Below are positions 11,976 to 23,122 of a stretch of 64,000 bases of DNA, piece after piece. The translations under genes and the position numbers were made by a program. The stretch spans positions 13,092,917 through 13,156,916 of the forward strand of contig OY727101.1 in NCBI GenBank assembly GCA_963402885.1, given 5' to 3'. This DNA comes from Antedon bifida (Eukaryota > Echinodermata > Crinoidea > Comatulida > Antedonidae). The notes beneath the pieces were generated by a model. It was not told the DNA's origin, searched no databases, and saw nothing but the letters and a program-made list of their open reading frames with translations. The stretch's first letter is position 1, and each line of letters begins with the position of its first letter.

Positions 11976-13249
11976 CGTCGCCTCGTCTCGTTAGTTTGAG
12001 TTTCTTTCTATCCCTTCCAGTATATTATACTAGTACGGTATGTTATATCATTGGTGTTTTAAATCGTGTTTTTTATTCAAAGTTTATACTAGGTTACTGA
12101 CTTTTACTAAACGATAAAGTAAAGCCCGGTGGCTTATTTATTGAAAGTTTTGTCGGTCTATGTTTTTCTTATTAGCAAATTCAACGTGATTTTGATGTTT
12201 TATAGTTTACAAATCTGATTTAAATTTGTCCAAGAAGGGGTATGCAGAACTGAGACACGTTATGCAATTCCCTATGGCAACAAATGACATTGTATACTAC
12301 CCTACTTTACCTCAAACAAGAACGAAAATAAAAGTTTCTAAAAGCAAATACAACCAAAACATTAATTCATGTAGTGTCAATTAACTAAAAGGGAAATCAA
12401 TTTTTGCTTATTTGTTTCAAGTGGTGGGAAATGAATTTGATCAGATGCATACGTATTTGACATAAATGCAACGTTTTATGATTGCTACGAAATTATAAGA
12501 TTAATACTTCATTTTAAATGATGTTTGATATTCGTCAGTATAAGGAAACACATAATGTGCTTGATTCTTAACTTTGAGATATACCCAAAGTATTGACCGA
12601 GAATCACAGTCGATCAATCTTAATTACCGTATGATAGCGGGTTCACAAGAACGTTGAATGCGGCCGGCTCTGGAACTATCCACAAACACTTGAAAGCAAA
12701 AGGACAAGGGGAAATATAGATTTACCTGTCGCTAACATGAATCCAAATGCCCGTCATTCAATAAAACAACTAACATATAAAACTTCATTTATGTCCGAAG
12801 ATGTCAAGGAGCACTATATTTTCTTAAGTTACCGTCGCATCCTAAACCCTTCTCATTGTTTTTTTCAAGATTGTTTTAATTTTCTACACTTTCGATAGGA
12901 TTATATAACGTCAGCATTATGTATCAAAGAAACAGTACTCAAATGCGAGTTTGATTCGAGTTGACTTCGTTCTTTGTCTTGGAGACAATTTTCAAGTGGT
13001 TAGTTTCCCCATGAGCTGGATTTCGTGATTTCTAGGCTATCCGCCTTATAACTTCATGACATGAGTTAGAGGGCGTCCGTGTTTGCTGGTGACTGGTGAC
13101 ATATCAGATGTCTTATTAACTAACATGACATTTAACAGGAATCTTAGGCCGTAGTAAACCTAATATTAAACCTTACAATTCCAAGTAAGTTAGTATGAAT
13201 AGCATATTAGATGACTTTACTTTCTGAGTTTATTTTTATCTGAATCTAT

Positions 13250-13390
13250 AAAAGCTCTTTTCAAAAGCTCGTACAAATACCCAATTATTATATTGTTAAT
13301 TTTGTGTGTAATTGTTTCTCTTCTTGTTTTTTTGTATGATTTGTATATGGATGTACTGTCCGAAATGAATAAACGAATCAATTAAAGATA
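13250..13390 (+). repeat. possible LINE 3'-end tail
   Basis: TTTTTGTATGATTTG, GATGTACTGTCCGAAATGAA then TAAACGAATCAA resembles 3' untranslated tails of CR1/L2-like retrotransposons. No reverse-transcriptase frame is next to it. Tentative. Confidence 0.25.
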
Positions 13391-14039
13391 GGTTTTCTTA
13401 GTGTCTATTCACACAGTTAATTTGATTTGATTGAATATGTTTCGTGAATTTTACACCCCATAATTTACTGTAGTGTAAAAAGTAGTACTGAAATATTTCC
13501 CTTCGTTCGTTTTCATAGAATGTCCCTTTAATGTGTGTCCTGAATAGTTTGTGTAGGTATTTATTATGAACTCAGTTAAATTATATGGAAGGCCATCTTC
13601 GTAATAAAAGTAAACACAAATATAATAATACCATTAAAAGATAAGGTTTAGAAAGATAAGTTTCTATTCTAAATTTTGTTTTAATATTTAGCTAACTATC
13701 TTCACTGTTTGTCGAAAGATCAAAGGTCAGAGAGATAAGCTACAAAAACGAATTTCATTCGACAGGGTCTAAACGTTAATGTTTTCTTTCTATTGAGACA
13801 ACGACTATATATGTGTATGGATATGATATATAGGCCTACGTTTTATAAATTAGATCGTCATTTATATCAAGATGTTTAAAAACAAAACGATATTTTATTT
13901 AGCCTAGAAATAATAAAAATAATATAACGAACCGGTTGAAAAATGTAACATCGTTAACATTCAATTTGAAATAGATAGGCCTATAGGCCTAGAAAGTAAG
14001 GACACTTTTACCAGTATTAAATGAAATTAAATTCAGTAA

Positions 14040-14245
14040 ACTCCTATAATGTGGACACTTCAGGACCCATCAGACGTGTTAAAACACATTGTTTCTCCTC
14101 ATTCGTTTTACGGGGAAAGGGACCTCTTATTATAGGACGTCGTGAACGAGAAGCAATCATTATGTTAACACACTATACGGTCAACCCCTACTTAGAGAAC
14201 AGTACTCCTTTTCAGAGGGACACCTATATTAAAGGGAAACTGTGT
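14040..14245. repeat. GGGACAC-family dispersed repeat copies
   Basis: Contains GTGGACACTTCAGGACCC, CGGGGAAAGGGACCTCTTAT and TCAGAGGGACACCTATATTA. The plus-strand frame at 14,021-14,269 is the repeat in translation and not a gene. Confidence 0.5.
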
Positions 14246-16117
14246 TGGGTCACAAATGCTCTTCTCTAATCAGGACTTTTTATTGTAGTAGGTAGGCTAA
14301 ATCTTATCGTTATGTCTTCTTTTGAGAATATTGTAAACAAAGAAACTAAGAAATTTGGCCTATACATTATTAAAATAAAGTAGGCCTATTGAGTAGTCTG
14401 TGATTTTGTGGTTATTGTGTCGTAATAGGCCTACAGACAAACATTGATATAACCAAATGCACTTGATATTACACTGTTGTTAAGCAGGTACTAAAATAAA
14501 CTAAAGTTTACGTTGAGTGTCTGAATTGGTGCTTAAATCAACCACTCGTGCGCCCTTAGTGTTTGACTTGTTGAAAACATAAGAGGCTGCGGCTTGACTT
14601 GGTATTAAGTTAGTTGAGTAACACGATAACTGGTCAAGTAGATGTATTAACAGTGCTTTTGGGTGTGATGAGTATAATTTAGGCTATAAGCACTACAATA
14701 GAGGGGCTTGTTTACATTTGGACCATTATTCAATACTCGATATCCGTGTATAATTATATTAAGCAATACAGGGTACTTGAGAGGCGTTTAGGCGTACTGT
14801 ATCGTGATAATTTGGCGCGTTTCGTGTCCACAGTCCACCACTTAATAGTGCACTGCTTCGTAGGCCTAGCAGGCCTCTACCTTAGTTTATTTATCGTATT
14901 TAAAAGCCTATTAAGTACAGTTTGATAACTTCATGCAATGATCAATAGTTATATTGTACCTAATACTATCGTCTTTATTTATTTGTTAATACACACAATT
15001 GTTACGTATATAAGTTTATTAAAATGTAGCCTATTTGCATTATTAAATAATTTATAAAATAATGGTATGGTTCATAACACTAACACCGTAAGGCATCAAT
15101 GTGAAGAAAATTAAAAAAACCCTCTTTAATTAAAACAAAACTTTTGATATACAAACATACCAATCTTTAATTCCGCAAAAACTACCCGGTACTAAAAAAT
15201 ATATAAATTAAAAAGACACTAAAACTAATAAACAATACTCTAAAAATAATAGTTATATCAAATTATTATTTATAATTAATTAATTTATATAATTCAGATT
15301 ATTATAATTTGTAGGAAATATTATCAGTTTAAAATTAACAGCATAGGCCTAAAACTAGAAAAAATATATCGCCTACATTTAAAAATAAAATAATGTTGAA
15401 ATTATTGAACGTGATATAAATCAATCAATTAGACTTATATATAGCGCCTGTATCCATACTAATATTTTCGAGGCGCATATAACACACAATGCTTGTTACT
15501 TTTCAAACTTTATTCTTACTGTACCTCACTCAAACAGTCCCGAAATCACTAACGTTATGTTTACTCAGCTGCCGCCTCGTGTTGTTAATCTCTGATTAAT
15601 CTACACTTTTTAAAATTATTAATTTGTAAACATTAATATAGATTTATTAACTACTATATTGTAACTGTGGACAATCAGAATACTTCTTAAAAGTTGGAAC
15701 ATGGACGTATAGGCCTACTAAATAGGCCTATATTACTATGCAAAAACCTAAATGATTGTGTAATAAACATTGTACCAGGGAAGAATAAAATCACACACTC
15801 TTCCCTACTGTAGCCACCATAGTTATAGGCTTATACATTGATTTTTTACAATACACAGACATTTTATAATTTAATGTTTCGTAGGCCTAAAGGAGGAGTT
15901 AAGTCATACTGTAGGTTAAAAGCTTAAATTGTTATTTTGCAATACAAATGTGTATACAATTAGATTATTTTCTGTAGGGCTATTCGCAGACGTACGCATA
16001 TCTGTATAGCAGTTCACTTTATTTTAGTTTATGGAAAAACTATTTATTAAGATAGATGCATAGTCAACCTATTCTAGTACTCTAGTATTAGTTTTGAGAT
16101 TTCCTTATAGGAACACA

Positions 16118-16260
16118 GTAGAACCTCTCGTGTGGAACATCCCTATTCAGCAGGGGACACCCATATCCAGCATTGGACACCCCTATTAAAGGGACACATC
16201 CCTATTAAAGGGACACATTCCCCTATTCAGGGTAATCCTGAATGTCTATCCTGAAGTGTA
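16118..16260. repeat. GGGACAC-family dispersed repeat copy
   Basis: Begins ACAGTAGAACCTCTCGTG and has internal tandem GGGACACATCCCTATTAAA units. Its closing end is not clear. Lies in the Nkx2.2 intron, about 0.4 kb from exon 2. Confidence 0.6.
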
Positions 16261-16673
16261 ATATCATAAAACTAAATAGGTTCAGTCAACTACAACTGTT
16301 GAGAATTATTATATTATGCCTCAATTAAACAATAGACATTGAAGTTGTTTGTATGAATACACCATTTTGCATATCATCCTCTTACTAAAAACTAGCCTAA
16401 TGACCTTTTGTTGATGGTCCTTTCTCATCTGCATTCCCATCTAATTTTAATGTTTTTAATTGTAATATTATAAATATTTCTTTAAGTTTAATTTATAAAA
16501 GAATAATTTATTACAAAATTAACAGGAATTAACTGCTTGCAATGTCATGTGATACATTTCATTGTATCATCAACAAATTAATGAAATAAATGAATATGTT
16601 TAAGACAATGGCTATTAAAATTGTTTGATATAATGATCTAAATAAAGGTGTGTAAATTCGTGAATAGACCTAC

Positions 16674-16980
16674 CTGCATATTGAATAGGTTCCGATCCTT
16701 GTGTTTGTAGCCACCTTGTATACGGATTATCCGAGTTATCATAATAGTTATTCATTCCCCTATTCTGGCCGGCAACGATTGCCTCTCGTTGCTCTTGCCT
16801 GCCCGCCGGTGTAAGTTCGTTAGGCTGTGATTCAATCGGAAGGCTAAGCGGTTGGTTGTGATCCTTGCTAACATCAGGTGAGATCTGAAGCTCTAGGATA
16901 TCTTTCACTGAAAAATTTGTTTTTCCGTTCATATTTATGTCCGTCGGATCCATTAGGAATTTATCAGGTTTTCTTTTAAT
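16674..16980 (-). CDS. nkx2.2: Nkx2.2, exon 2 (TN/tinman domain)
   Basis: Carries the TN motif FSVKDILEL (residues about 28-36 of the 319-residue model), the Groucho-recruiting engrailed-homology-like motif of Nkx2 proteins, followed by a polar, proline- and glutamine-containing linker ending NPYTRWLQTQG; YTRWL is also found in vertebrate Nkx2.2. The donor is G|GTAGGT with phase 1, and joining it to exon 3 keeps frame exactly (307 plus 638 nt after a 15-nt first exon gives 320 codons with stop). A good acceptor, TTTCTGCTCATTTCCAG, precedes it at 16,981. Methionines inside this exon (ATG at 16,953 and 16,932) are alternative starts if the upstream exon is not used; they would give 305 or 298 residues. 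Confidence 0.93.
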
Positions 16981-18045
16981 CTGGAAATGAGCAGAAACAT
17001 AAAAAGATTTTATTTCACAAGGTTCATTAATACGAAATCTGATCACAGTAATCCGAAATAAACGATGTTGAAATTGCAGCAAGTTTTACGGTTAGGTCAG
17101 CTGGAAGACATTTTAGAAATAAATTATTAGTGAATATGATTTCTTTAACTTGTTGAATTCATGGTGTTTTAGAAAGAAACGACGAATATGGACAACAGTA
17201 TCAGGGCCGCCGCCAACAGTCAAATTCATATTTGACAAAGATTATGTGAGGGCGCGATGGGCGGTGCTTAGGTGACCGTCTGCAAATATTGCGCGTGAAA
17301 TCAATTTGTCAATACAAAATGCATCCGCCAACCCGTGGGAGTAAATTGTTCCGTTTGAATAAAGGATAAGCAGAGTATTATATCTCATAATAAAAGATAA
17401 TTATTGTAAATTCATACTGATCTGTTGAGCTTTAAAGAAAAATCATTTAATTGAGAATGTTTCTCGATATTGATGATCATAATATACAGATTAAACCAAA
17501 AAGAAAATATATAAACCATGGTATTAAAAAACATAATATTCCTTTCTCTCACCATCCCATACAGCCTAACTAAACCCTATCGCAGCCCATCCTCCATTTT
17601 TGTTTAACATTCCAGACTTGAAACTCATTACTAAAAGTAAGGTAGGCCAACAACCAAACTTTTCCACAAAATTCTCTGATTCAAAACAGCGTTGCAGAAC
17701 CTTAGAACTTAGCATTTTACCAAATTTATAAATCATGTGCAACTGGGCTTAGTAGGCCTAGGCCTACATACAGAGATCACTGAAAGTGTCTTTTCTGTTG
17801 GATGTTTACGGGAAAATATAAATAAATCGTAATCATTAGGGTGTTTTGGCGCAACATTTCAAGTTGCAAATGGGCTGTGGGTGTGGTACCGTAGTTGAGC
17901 ACACTGATTAAACATTCCTATTCTTTCACCTAATAGAATTTCTATAGAGAAACCTTTAAAAGAAATATTGACTCGTAAAACGTAATTTTGAAATCATGTT
18001 CTGTACGTTTTATAATACATCCTGACACTAAATAAGCATACTTAC
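16981..18045 (-). other. candidate Nkx2.2 intron 1
   Basis: Bounded by CCG|GTAAGTATGC (strong donor) and TTTCCAG. A GC-richer stretch at about 17,190-17,340 (GGGCCGCCGCC, GGGCGCGATGGGCGG) stands out from the AT-rich surroundings and could be promoter or enhancer sequence for an internal start. Confidence 0.6.
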
Positions 18046-18060
18046 CGGTACGACAACCAT
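18046..18060 (-). CDS. nkx2.2: Nkx2.2, candidate first coding exon (5 codons)
   Basis: CAAACATGG gives a good initiation context (A at -3, G at +4). Five codons (MVVVP) end at a strong donor GTAAGTATGC, and phase 0 joins in frame to IKRKPDKFL and the first internal ATG of exon 2. An in-frame TGA lies about 80 bases upstream with no other ATG between. This is inference from splice signals and frame; vertebrate Nkx2.2 starts near the second internal ATG, so the extension may not be translated. Confidence 0.5.
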
Positions 18061-19550
18061 GTTTGACGCTGATGGGTACACAGACAAAAATGGAAGGTGA
18101 GGTGCCTGGAGTTCGCTAATAATGTGGTGTTGGTTTCAATTGAGATTAAGAAATGATTGCATCCAAAGTATAATTGATTCTGTAATCAGGCCTACGGCCC
18201 ATTAGCTTGATCGTTGAACACGGAGGAATTACGTTTTCAAGTACCTATAGAAACGACTTTCGAAAGGGCACCAATTCTTATAATAAAAGGAGCATTGATC
18301 CGAGCGGGCTTAGGTATTATAGGTATCCATACCACTAATCCGCTCAATTTAGCTTAAAATGATCACCAACACCCTTCTAAGCCTATCAATTTAACTTTAC
18401 ATTAAAATTGACAATTTCACAAGCTTAGGCTTTTAGATGATATTGTGAAGAGTTAATTTACTGAACTTTGTGTCGCTAAATAACCCATGACAAGCAACAC
18501 GTGTGCCAATTAAGTTAACATAACTCTAAGTTTAGAAACCTAATTACCAAATTCAAAGAAATAATTAAAAGATGTAATTAAAACTACACAATTGTAGGCT
18601 GCCAGCATTGTTATACTTTTCATTGTTTTATGATGAACTCTTTAAATCGAAAATTGCACTTGAATTATCTACCTAATGTTGATAGCTTGAATGATTTACA
18701 CATTTTCCAACTTTTTTGAGGAGTTATTTAGTTTTGTGTTTTTATATTACTAGTGCAGTTATGCAATGTAAATCTTATTTAATGGATTAGTGTTTGAGAC
18801 TTGTATTGCAGAATGTACATTCGTGTTTAGGGGTGTTATTGTCATGTGTACGTACCGAATAACAATTTTGAATAATAAAGAAAAGAAGAAAGGGAAACAA
18901 TACCTATATTCTATTTTATTGAATTATGTTTTTCTTAACTGGCATAAATTTTGCCATTGATTTATTAATAAGCAATATTGTGATTAAATGTTCTTCTTCC
19001 CTAGACATTTATTTAATATCATAATATTATCTTTCTGAACACAATTTTGTATAATATTACTAAGAAATAAATGCACTTATTTATTTGAATTCCTGATTGC
19101 CTCATACTGTAGAATGCTGTTTAAAATATGCGTGGGCAATTTTGAGGTTAAAATCGACCAAATAAAGAGAAAATATATTTATCGTTCCTTTTTATACATA
19201 TATTGAACATTTGAAAAATTGGTGCGAATTGACCGCGCCACTAAAGCGGGGGTGTTGGACAGTTATTTTTTGATAATTTGATAATTAATCTCTAACCTTA
19301 TAAATACGCCGGGCACTTACGCCCACTAAAATATTACTATCAAATTAAGATTTGTTACGGCTCAAATATTCGTTTCGTTTTTATACCATGATATCTGCAT
19401 TTATCGTTTAGAAATTTAAAATACTATTTATAAATTAACATTAATCAATTCAATTCATTTTAATTCAGATTGCGATCGTGTATCGGCACATGTTCAAAAA
19501 GCTTAATTCCGTAGGCCTATTTAATTAACAATTATCTAAGTATATTTTTT
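18061..19550. other. upstream flank of Nkx2.2
   Basis: Minus-strand 5' UTR and promoter would lie in the first few hundred bases here. No TATA box at a convincing distance. No other gene or RNA was seen. Confidence 0.4.
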
Positions 19551-19634
19551 GTCGTGTGCAAACGCGACTCTATAGCTCACTATGTCGGTCGGTTGGTCGG
19601 TCGTTAACACTAACTCGAATTTGCGCACGCGAGT
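19551..19634. mobile_element. AGTCGCGTG terminal-inverted-repeat mini-element, copy 2
   Basis: Has GTCGTGTGC, ACGCGACTCTATAGCTCACT, a (GGTC)n/(GGTT) core, and closes GCGCACGCGAGT. Same orientation as copy 1 at 2,889, with one terminus mutated. Confidence 0.6.
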
Positions 19635-19964
19635 ACTGCAGCCATGTATATAGCCTTGTTTAAGTTAATGACACGAAAACGTTTTGTAAGTTCATAACCT
19701 GTAATAATACTTCTTTTTACTTGTAAAAAAATGTAAAATTATTAAATTTTAATAAAGTACCTGTTACCAGCATGAGTGTAAACAAATTAGGTTGATTCAA
19801 AAACTCAAATATTGCAGACGGATTAGAATAAGTAGAACATAGGAAGTTGTTTGTAGGATAGGAGACGATCACTTCCTGTATTTTAACATGATCCAACTGA
19901 CCGGCAGAAATAAGTCGTTTCGATCGGTTAGTCTAGGCCAGGTTATCACTTGTGGACACTTTAC

Positions 19965-20122
19965 CTTGGCATTAGGTATGAGCTTCCGTTTGATTGCCAG
20001 AAACAATACAACACAAGTAAAAATAACCCCTATCAAAATATTAGCGCCCGTCGACAAAAATAAATGATTTGTGAGGTAATGCTTTTTATCTCTCACTGGA
20101 CGAGGCTTAGTGCGTGGATTGA
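19965..20122 (-). CDS. candidate transmembrane exon of an unidentified gene
   Basis: A 158-nt open segment lies between an acceptor-like CTCTTTCAACACAG and a donor AAG|GTAAAG. It encodes a basic stretch (PRTKPRPVRDKKHYL), then a hydrophobic helix (ANILIGVIFTCVVLFLAI) followed by KRKLIP, the usual topology of a single-pass membrane protein with a positively charged cytoplasmic side. Same strand as Nkx2.2 and about 2 kb upstream. I do not recognise the family. It could be a chance open frame: there are no partner exons and no homology I can name. Confidence 0.22.
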
Positions 20123-20520
20123 CTGTGTTGAAAGAGATGTTTAACCTTTTATTACCCGAGAATATACATAAAAGTGATCGCTTGGAAATGGTTAAGTAAA
20201 AATAATTTTATAAATGTAATATTTTTAGAAATGTCACATTTTTGTATTTATGTGTGTATTAGCTAATTACTGACTCACTCACTCTCACCTTCGAAAAATG
20301 AAAACAAATTGTTTGCTTAAGCATGTAATTTTCGGGTTTTCTACTTAGGCCTATGCAGATTTGAAAATGCCAACATTTAAAAAGCGTGAAAATAATACAT
20401 TGATTTATAGATAGTATTGTTCCGTGAAAAACAGCTTCAATCAATAAAATGTGATTTTTAACATTATTTTATAACACCGTCAAAACTGTCTTCTATCAAT
20501 ATACTTTAATCGCAGTTGGT

Positions 20521-20645
20521 CTTAAGCTCTGTTACTATCAAACTTTGTGATAAAAAAATATGATGTGCCCATTTATGGACACGATGACGTCATATCACTA
20601 CCACTTTTTTGTCAAACTAGTTTGATAGTGTAGACAGAGCTTTAG
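20521..20645. mobile_element. MITE-like element with AAGCTCTGT...ACAGAGCTT termini
   Basis: TTAAGCTCTGTTACTATCAA at the left and TTTGATAGTGTAGACAGAGC TTTA at the right are imperfect inverted repeats. The interior GATGTGCCCATTTATGGACA and CGATGACGTCATATCACTAC matches the element at 11,840-11,975. No coding capacity. Confidence 0.7.
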
Positions 20646-20984
20646 ATTTACGTGAGTTACCACCAAGCATCTTCGTTTAAGTCCTAACATTGACAGATGC
20701 ATTTTGATGACCCAAAATTTTAGATTTTGAACCATATGAAATTAATCACAGGCCAATTCGTCAATCAATTATCAATCAAATATAGATCAATGAATTACTA
20801 AATAAATCCACCATTTCATTTTATAAGGCCGATATTTCCGACATTGAGTATTGAATGATGGTAGAAAAATATAGCACAGTCAATCATTGGAAACAATTTC
20901 CGACATTTTGATTCTTTGTCAATGACAAGGAAAGATTGATAGAAATAAAATCGAAAGTAGCAATTGGTAACGACTGTTTTTAAA

Positions 20985-21100
20985 ACTTGTTTATAGATAA
21001 ATAGAATATACATTTTGTTCATAACAAAAGAAATGAGAAATGTTTTCATCATAGATAGGATAAATACTGTACTGTCTTCGATGAAAATAATATTTTCACA
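20985..21100 (-). repeat. dispersed repeat pair member (partner at 31,110)
   Basis: Minus strand reads AATATTATTTTCATCGAAGA CAGTAC and then ATGAAAACATTTCTCATTTC TTTTGTT. The plus strand at 31,110-31,200 has the same blocks with substitutions. Chance similarity is unlikely because the block order is kept. Confidence 0.45.
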
Positions 21101-22577
21101 AGTCCAAAAATAAAGAACACTCCGACTCAGAAATCAACCGATGCAATGGTAAAAAGGAACGGTAAAATTCATAGAATACAACGATGTATCGGTAGACCTA
21201 TTTAATTTTTATTTGGTATATTAAAATTAATTTTAAAAGAAACTCATGATGATCCAGCATAATAAACAATGCATGGAATTCCATTGTTATATATTCGTTA
21301 GAACCGATAAGATCGTTATTAATTACATAATTAGTTTTATGATCTAATTTCAAACATCTCCCAAATGATTCCTTTATGAATTGTGTATATTTGTGTTGTT
21401 ATAAAGCAACGGCAGATGTATAGTGAACTTTGTATCGGTTGATCTGATAAGTTCTCTTTCTGACTGATAGCTAAGCTATTTTAAAGCAAAATGTTGAGGT
21501 GAAGGTTAGGCTACTATTTGCCTGGCCTACCAAATCATTTTAATACAAACTGTATGTTTGTTTATCTGTGTTTTCCTGCACTAATTTACGATATTACTCG
21601 ATTGACACGGAGCCCCTATTCACACACCATCCCCGCTAGTTCTACAAAAACCATTTCAAGTTTAAAAAAATATTGAAGAAAATATTTTTTGAATTATCAT
21701 TATGATGCACTGAAGTATTTAACTAAATGTTTCTAAATGTAAATGATTTTAAGGAAAGAAAATAGTTGCTTACTAAAATGTAGTTTTCGAATTAGTCATT
21801 ACACAAACATTTGGTGAAGTAGAGGGCGCTATACAGAGTCGCGATCGTAAATTTTGATGAAAAAAAAAGTTTCTTCCACGCACAACCCGCAGCGCGCAAT
21901 CGCTTTTTATAACCGACTTGCAATGCAATTATTTTGAATACACAAAGTGTGTACATTACGGCATATTGAAAATGGTGATGAAAATCTTGGTTTTGTGTTA
22001 CATTGTGTTGAATACAAATAAATGATTCGTGGACCAGGTTAGACGCTAAATTGCTTTGTAGGTGGCCGTTAAAGAGCAATTACAAGCTTGAAAACAGAAA
22101 TCAAGTTAAGCTAAATTCAAATCGTAACAAATTTCAAACCAAAAATACCTAATAATACATTAGTAACGTCACCGTGATTTCAAATCGTTACTTATGTCAA
22201 TAAAATGTCAATAACTTTCACAAACTAATGATTTCATTGAATACACCAGCCTCGTCTTCAAACACATTTTGGCCATTATCACTAGTAATTATGTGCCATA
22301 TAATATATATGGAATCGCTATTATATGGCACGATTGTTTTCTCAGTGGATTGCATTAAAACATTAAAATTTGAAATTGGCGTCATGCACTATGAACAGTA
22401 TTTTGCAATGGTAATAAAGTCATTTAATATACAAATAAATGATACTAAATAGGTAGTTCGGTAGAGTAATACCACAAGTTATAAATAGAATATACGAACA
22501 GCTGATAAAGCTAGTTATTTTGAAGAAATGGGAACAAGAAACACTATATTTTTGTTCATGGTAAAAAAGACCCGTGG
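21101..22577. other. intergenic, small hairpin only
   Basis: GTGCCATATAAT (22,293-22,304) pairs perfectly with ATTATATGGCAC (22,320-22,331) around a 15-base loop. Too short to call a microRNA. No gene seen in the rest. Confidence 0.4.
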
Positions 22578-23122
22578 AGAGTCTGGCTAAACTTTTGATT
22601 GCAAATTTAAGGTTTGCTCTAGTTCTCTAGATTTCTAGTTTAGACTTCTGCAAAGTTTTCTGCGGTTTGTCGAAGTTTAGAAATAACTCCTTAGTCGGGC
22701 ATGTACTCCTCCTACAGAATCACATGACTGCATAGTGTAATTTGATTGGCCTAACTTCTGCAAACTAATTTTCTGCGGTTTGGAAAGTGCTTGTTGCTGT
22801 AGTTTGCAAACTACTAAAGTTTGCTCTACTAATTGGTTTAATATGCATATTTTAACAAACTCCCTGTTTGACAAGATAAGTTTACTATTGTTGTAGACCA
22901 GTTGGCAAACAAATTATAGAACACTAGTTTGGAAAAGTTAGGCCATAAACTAGTTGTTTGTGAAGGCGTGCAATCAAATCATAGTCTTTGCAGTCATGTG
23001 CTTCTGCGGATGGATAAAATTACAGCCTCCAGACCAAGGAGTTACTTCTATAATCCTTGTAGAGACAGTTAACTTCGCCAAAAAGTGGCAGACTCGCAAT
23101 CAAAATGTTTGTTAGTCTGCTA
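22578..23122. mobile_element. diverged foldback element, about 545 bp
   Basis: Ends carry opposed TTTTGATTGC near AGTCTG motifs, and internally TAGAAATAACTCCTTAGTC (about 22,677) is inverted against GACCAAGGAGTTACTTCTA (about 23,033). Repeated CTGCAAA, TTTTCTGCGGTTTG and GTTTGCTCT blocks fill the left arm. Likely an old MITE or foldback transposon; borders are approximate. Confidence 0.4.

Larger units (their letters stand above)
9836..16673 (-). other. Nkx2.2 intron 2 (about 6.8 kb)
   Basis: Lies between donor G|GTAGGT (exon 2 ends at 16,674) and acceptor TTCTAG (exon 3 starts at 9,835). It carries several GGGACAC-family repeats, a three-unit tandem repeat near 10.5 kb, a MITE-like element with 21-bp expansions at 11.8 kb and a LINE-tail-like patch near 13.3 kb. 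No other exon was seen in it. Confidence 0.85.

Noticed and set aside
22293..22331. Perfect 12-bp hairpin as a microRNA precursor
   Set aside because: The stem is too short for a Drosha/Dicer substrate and the sequence is mostly A/T.
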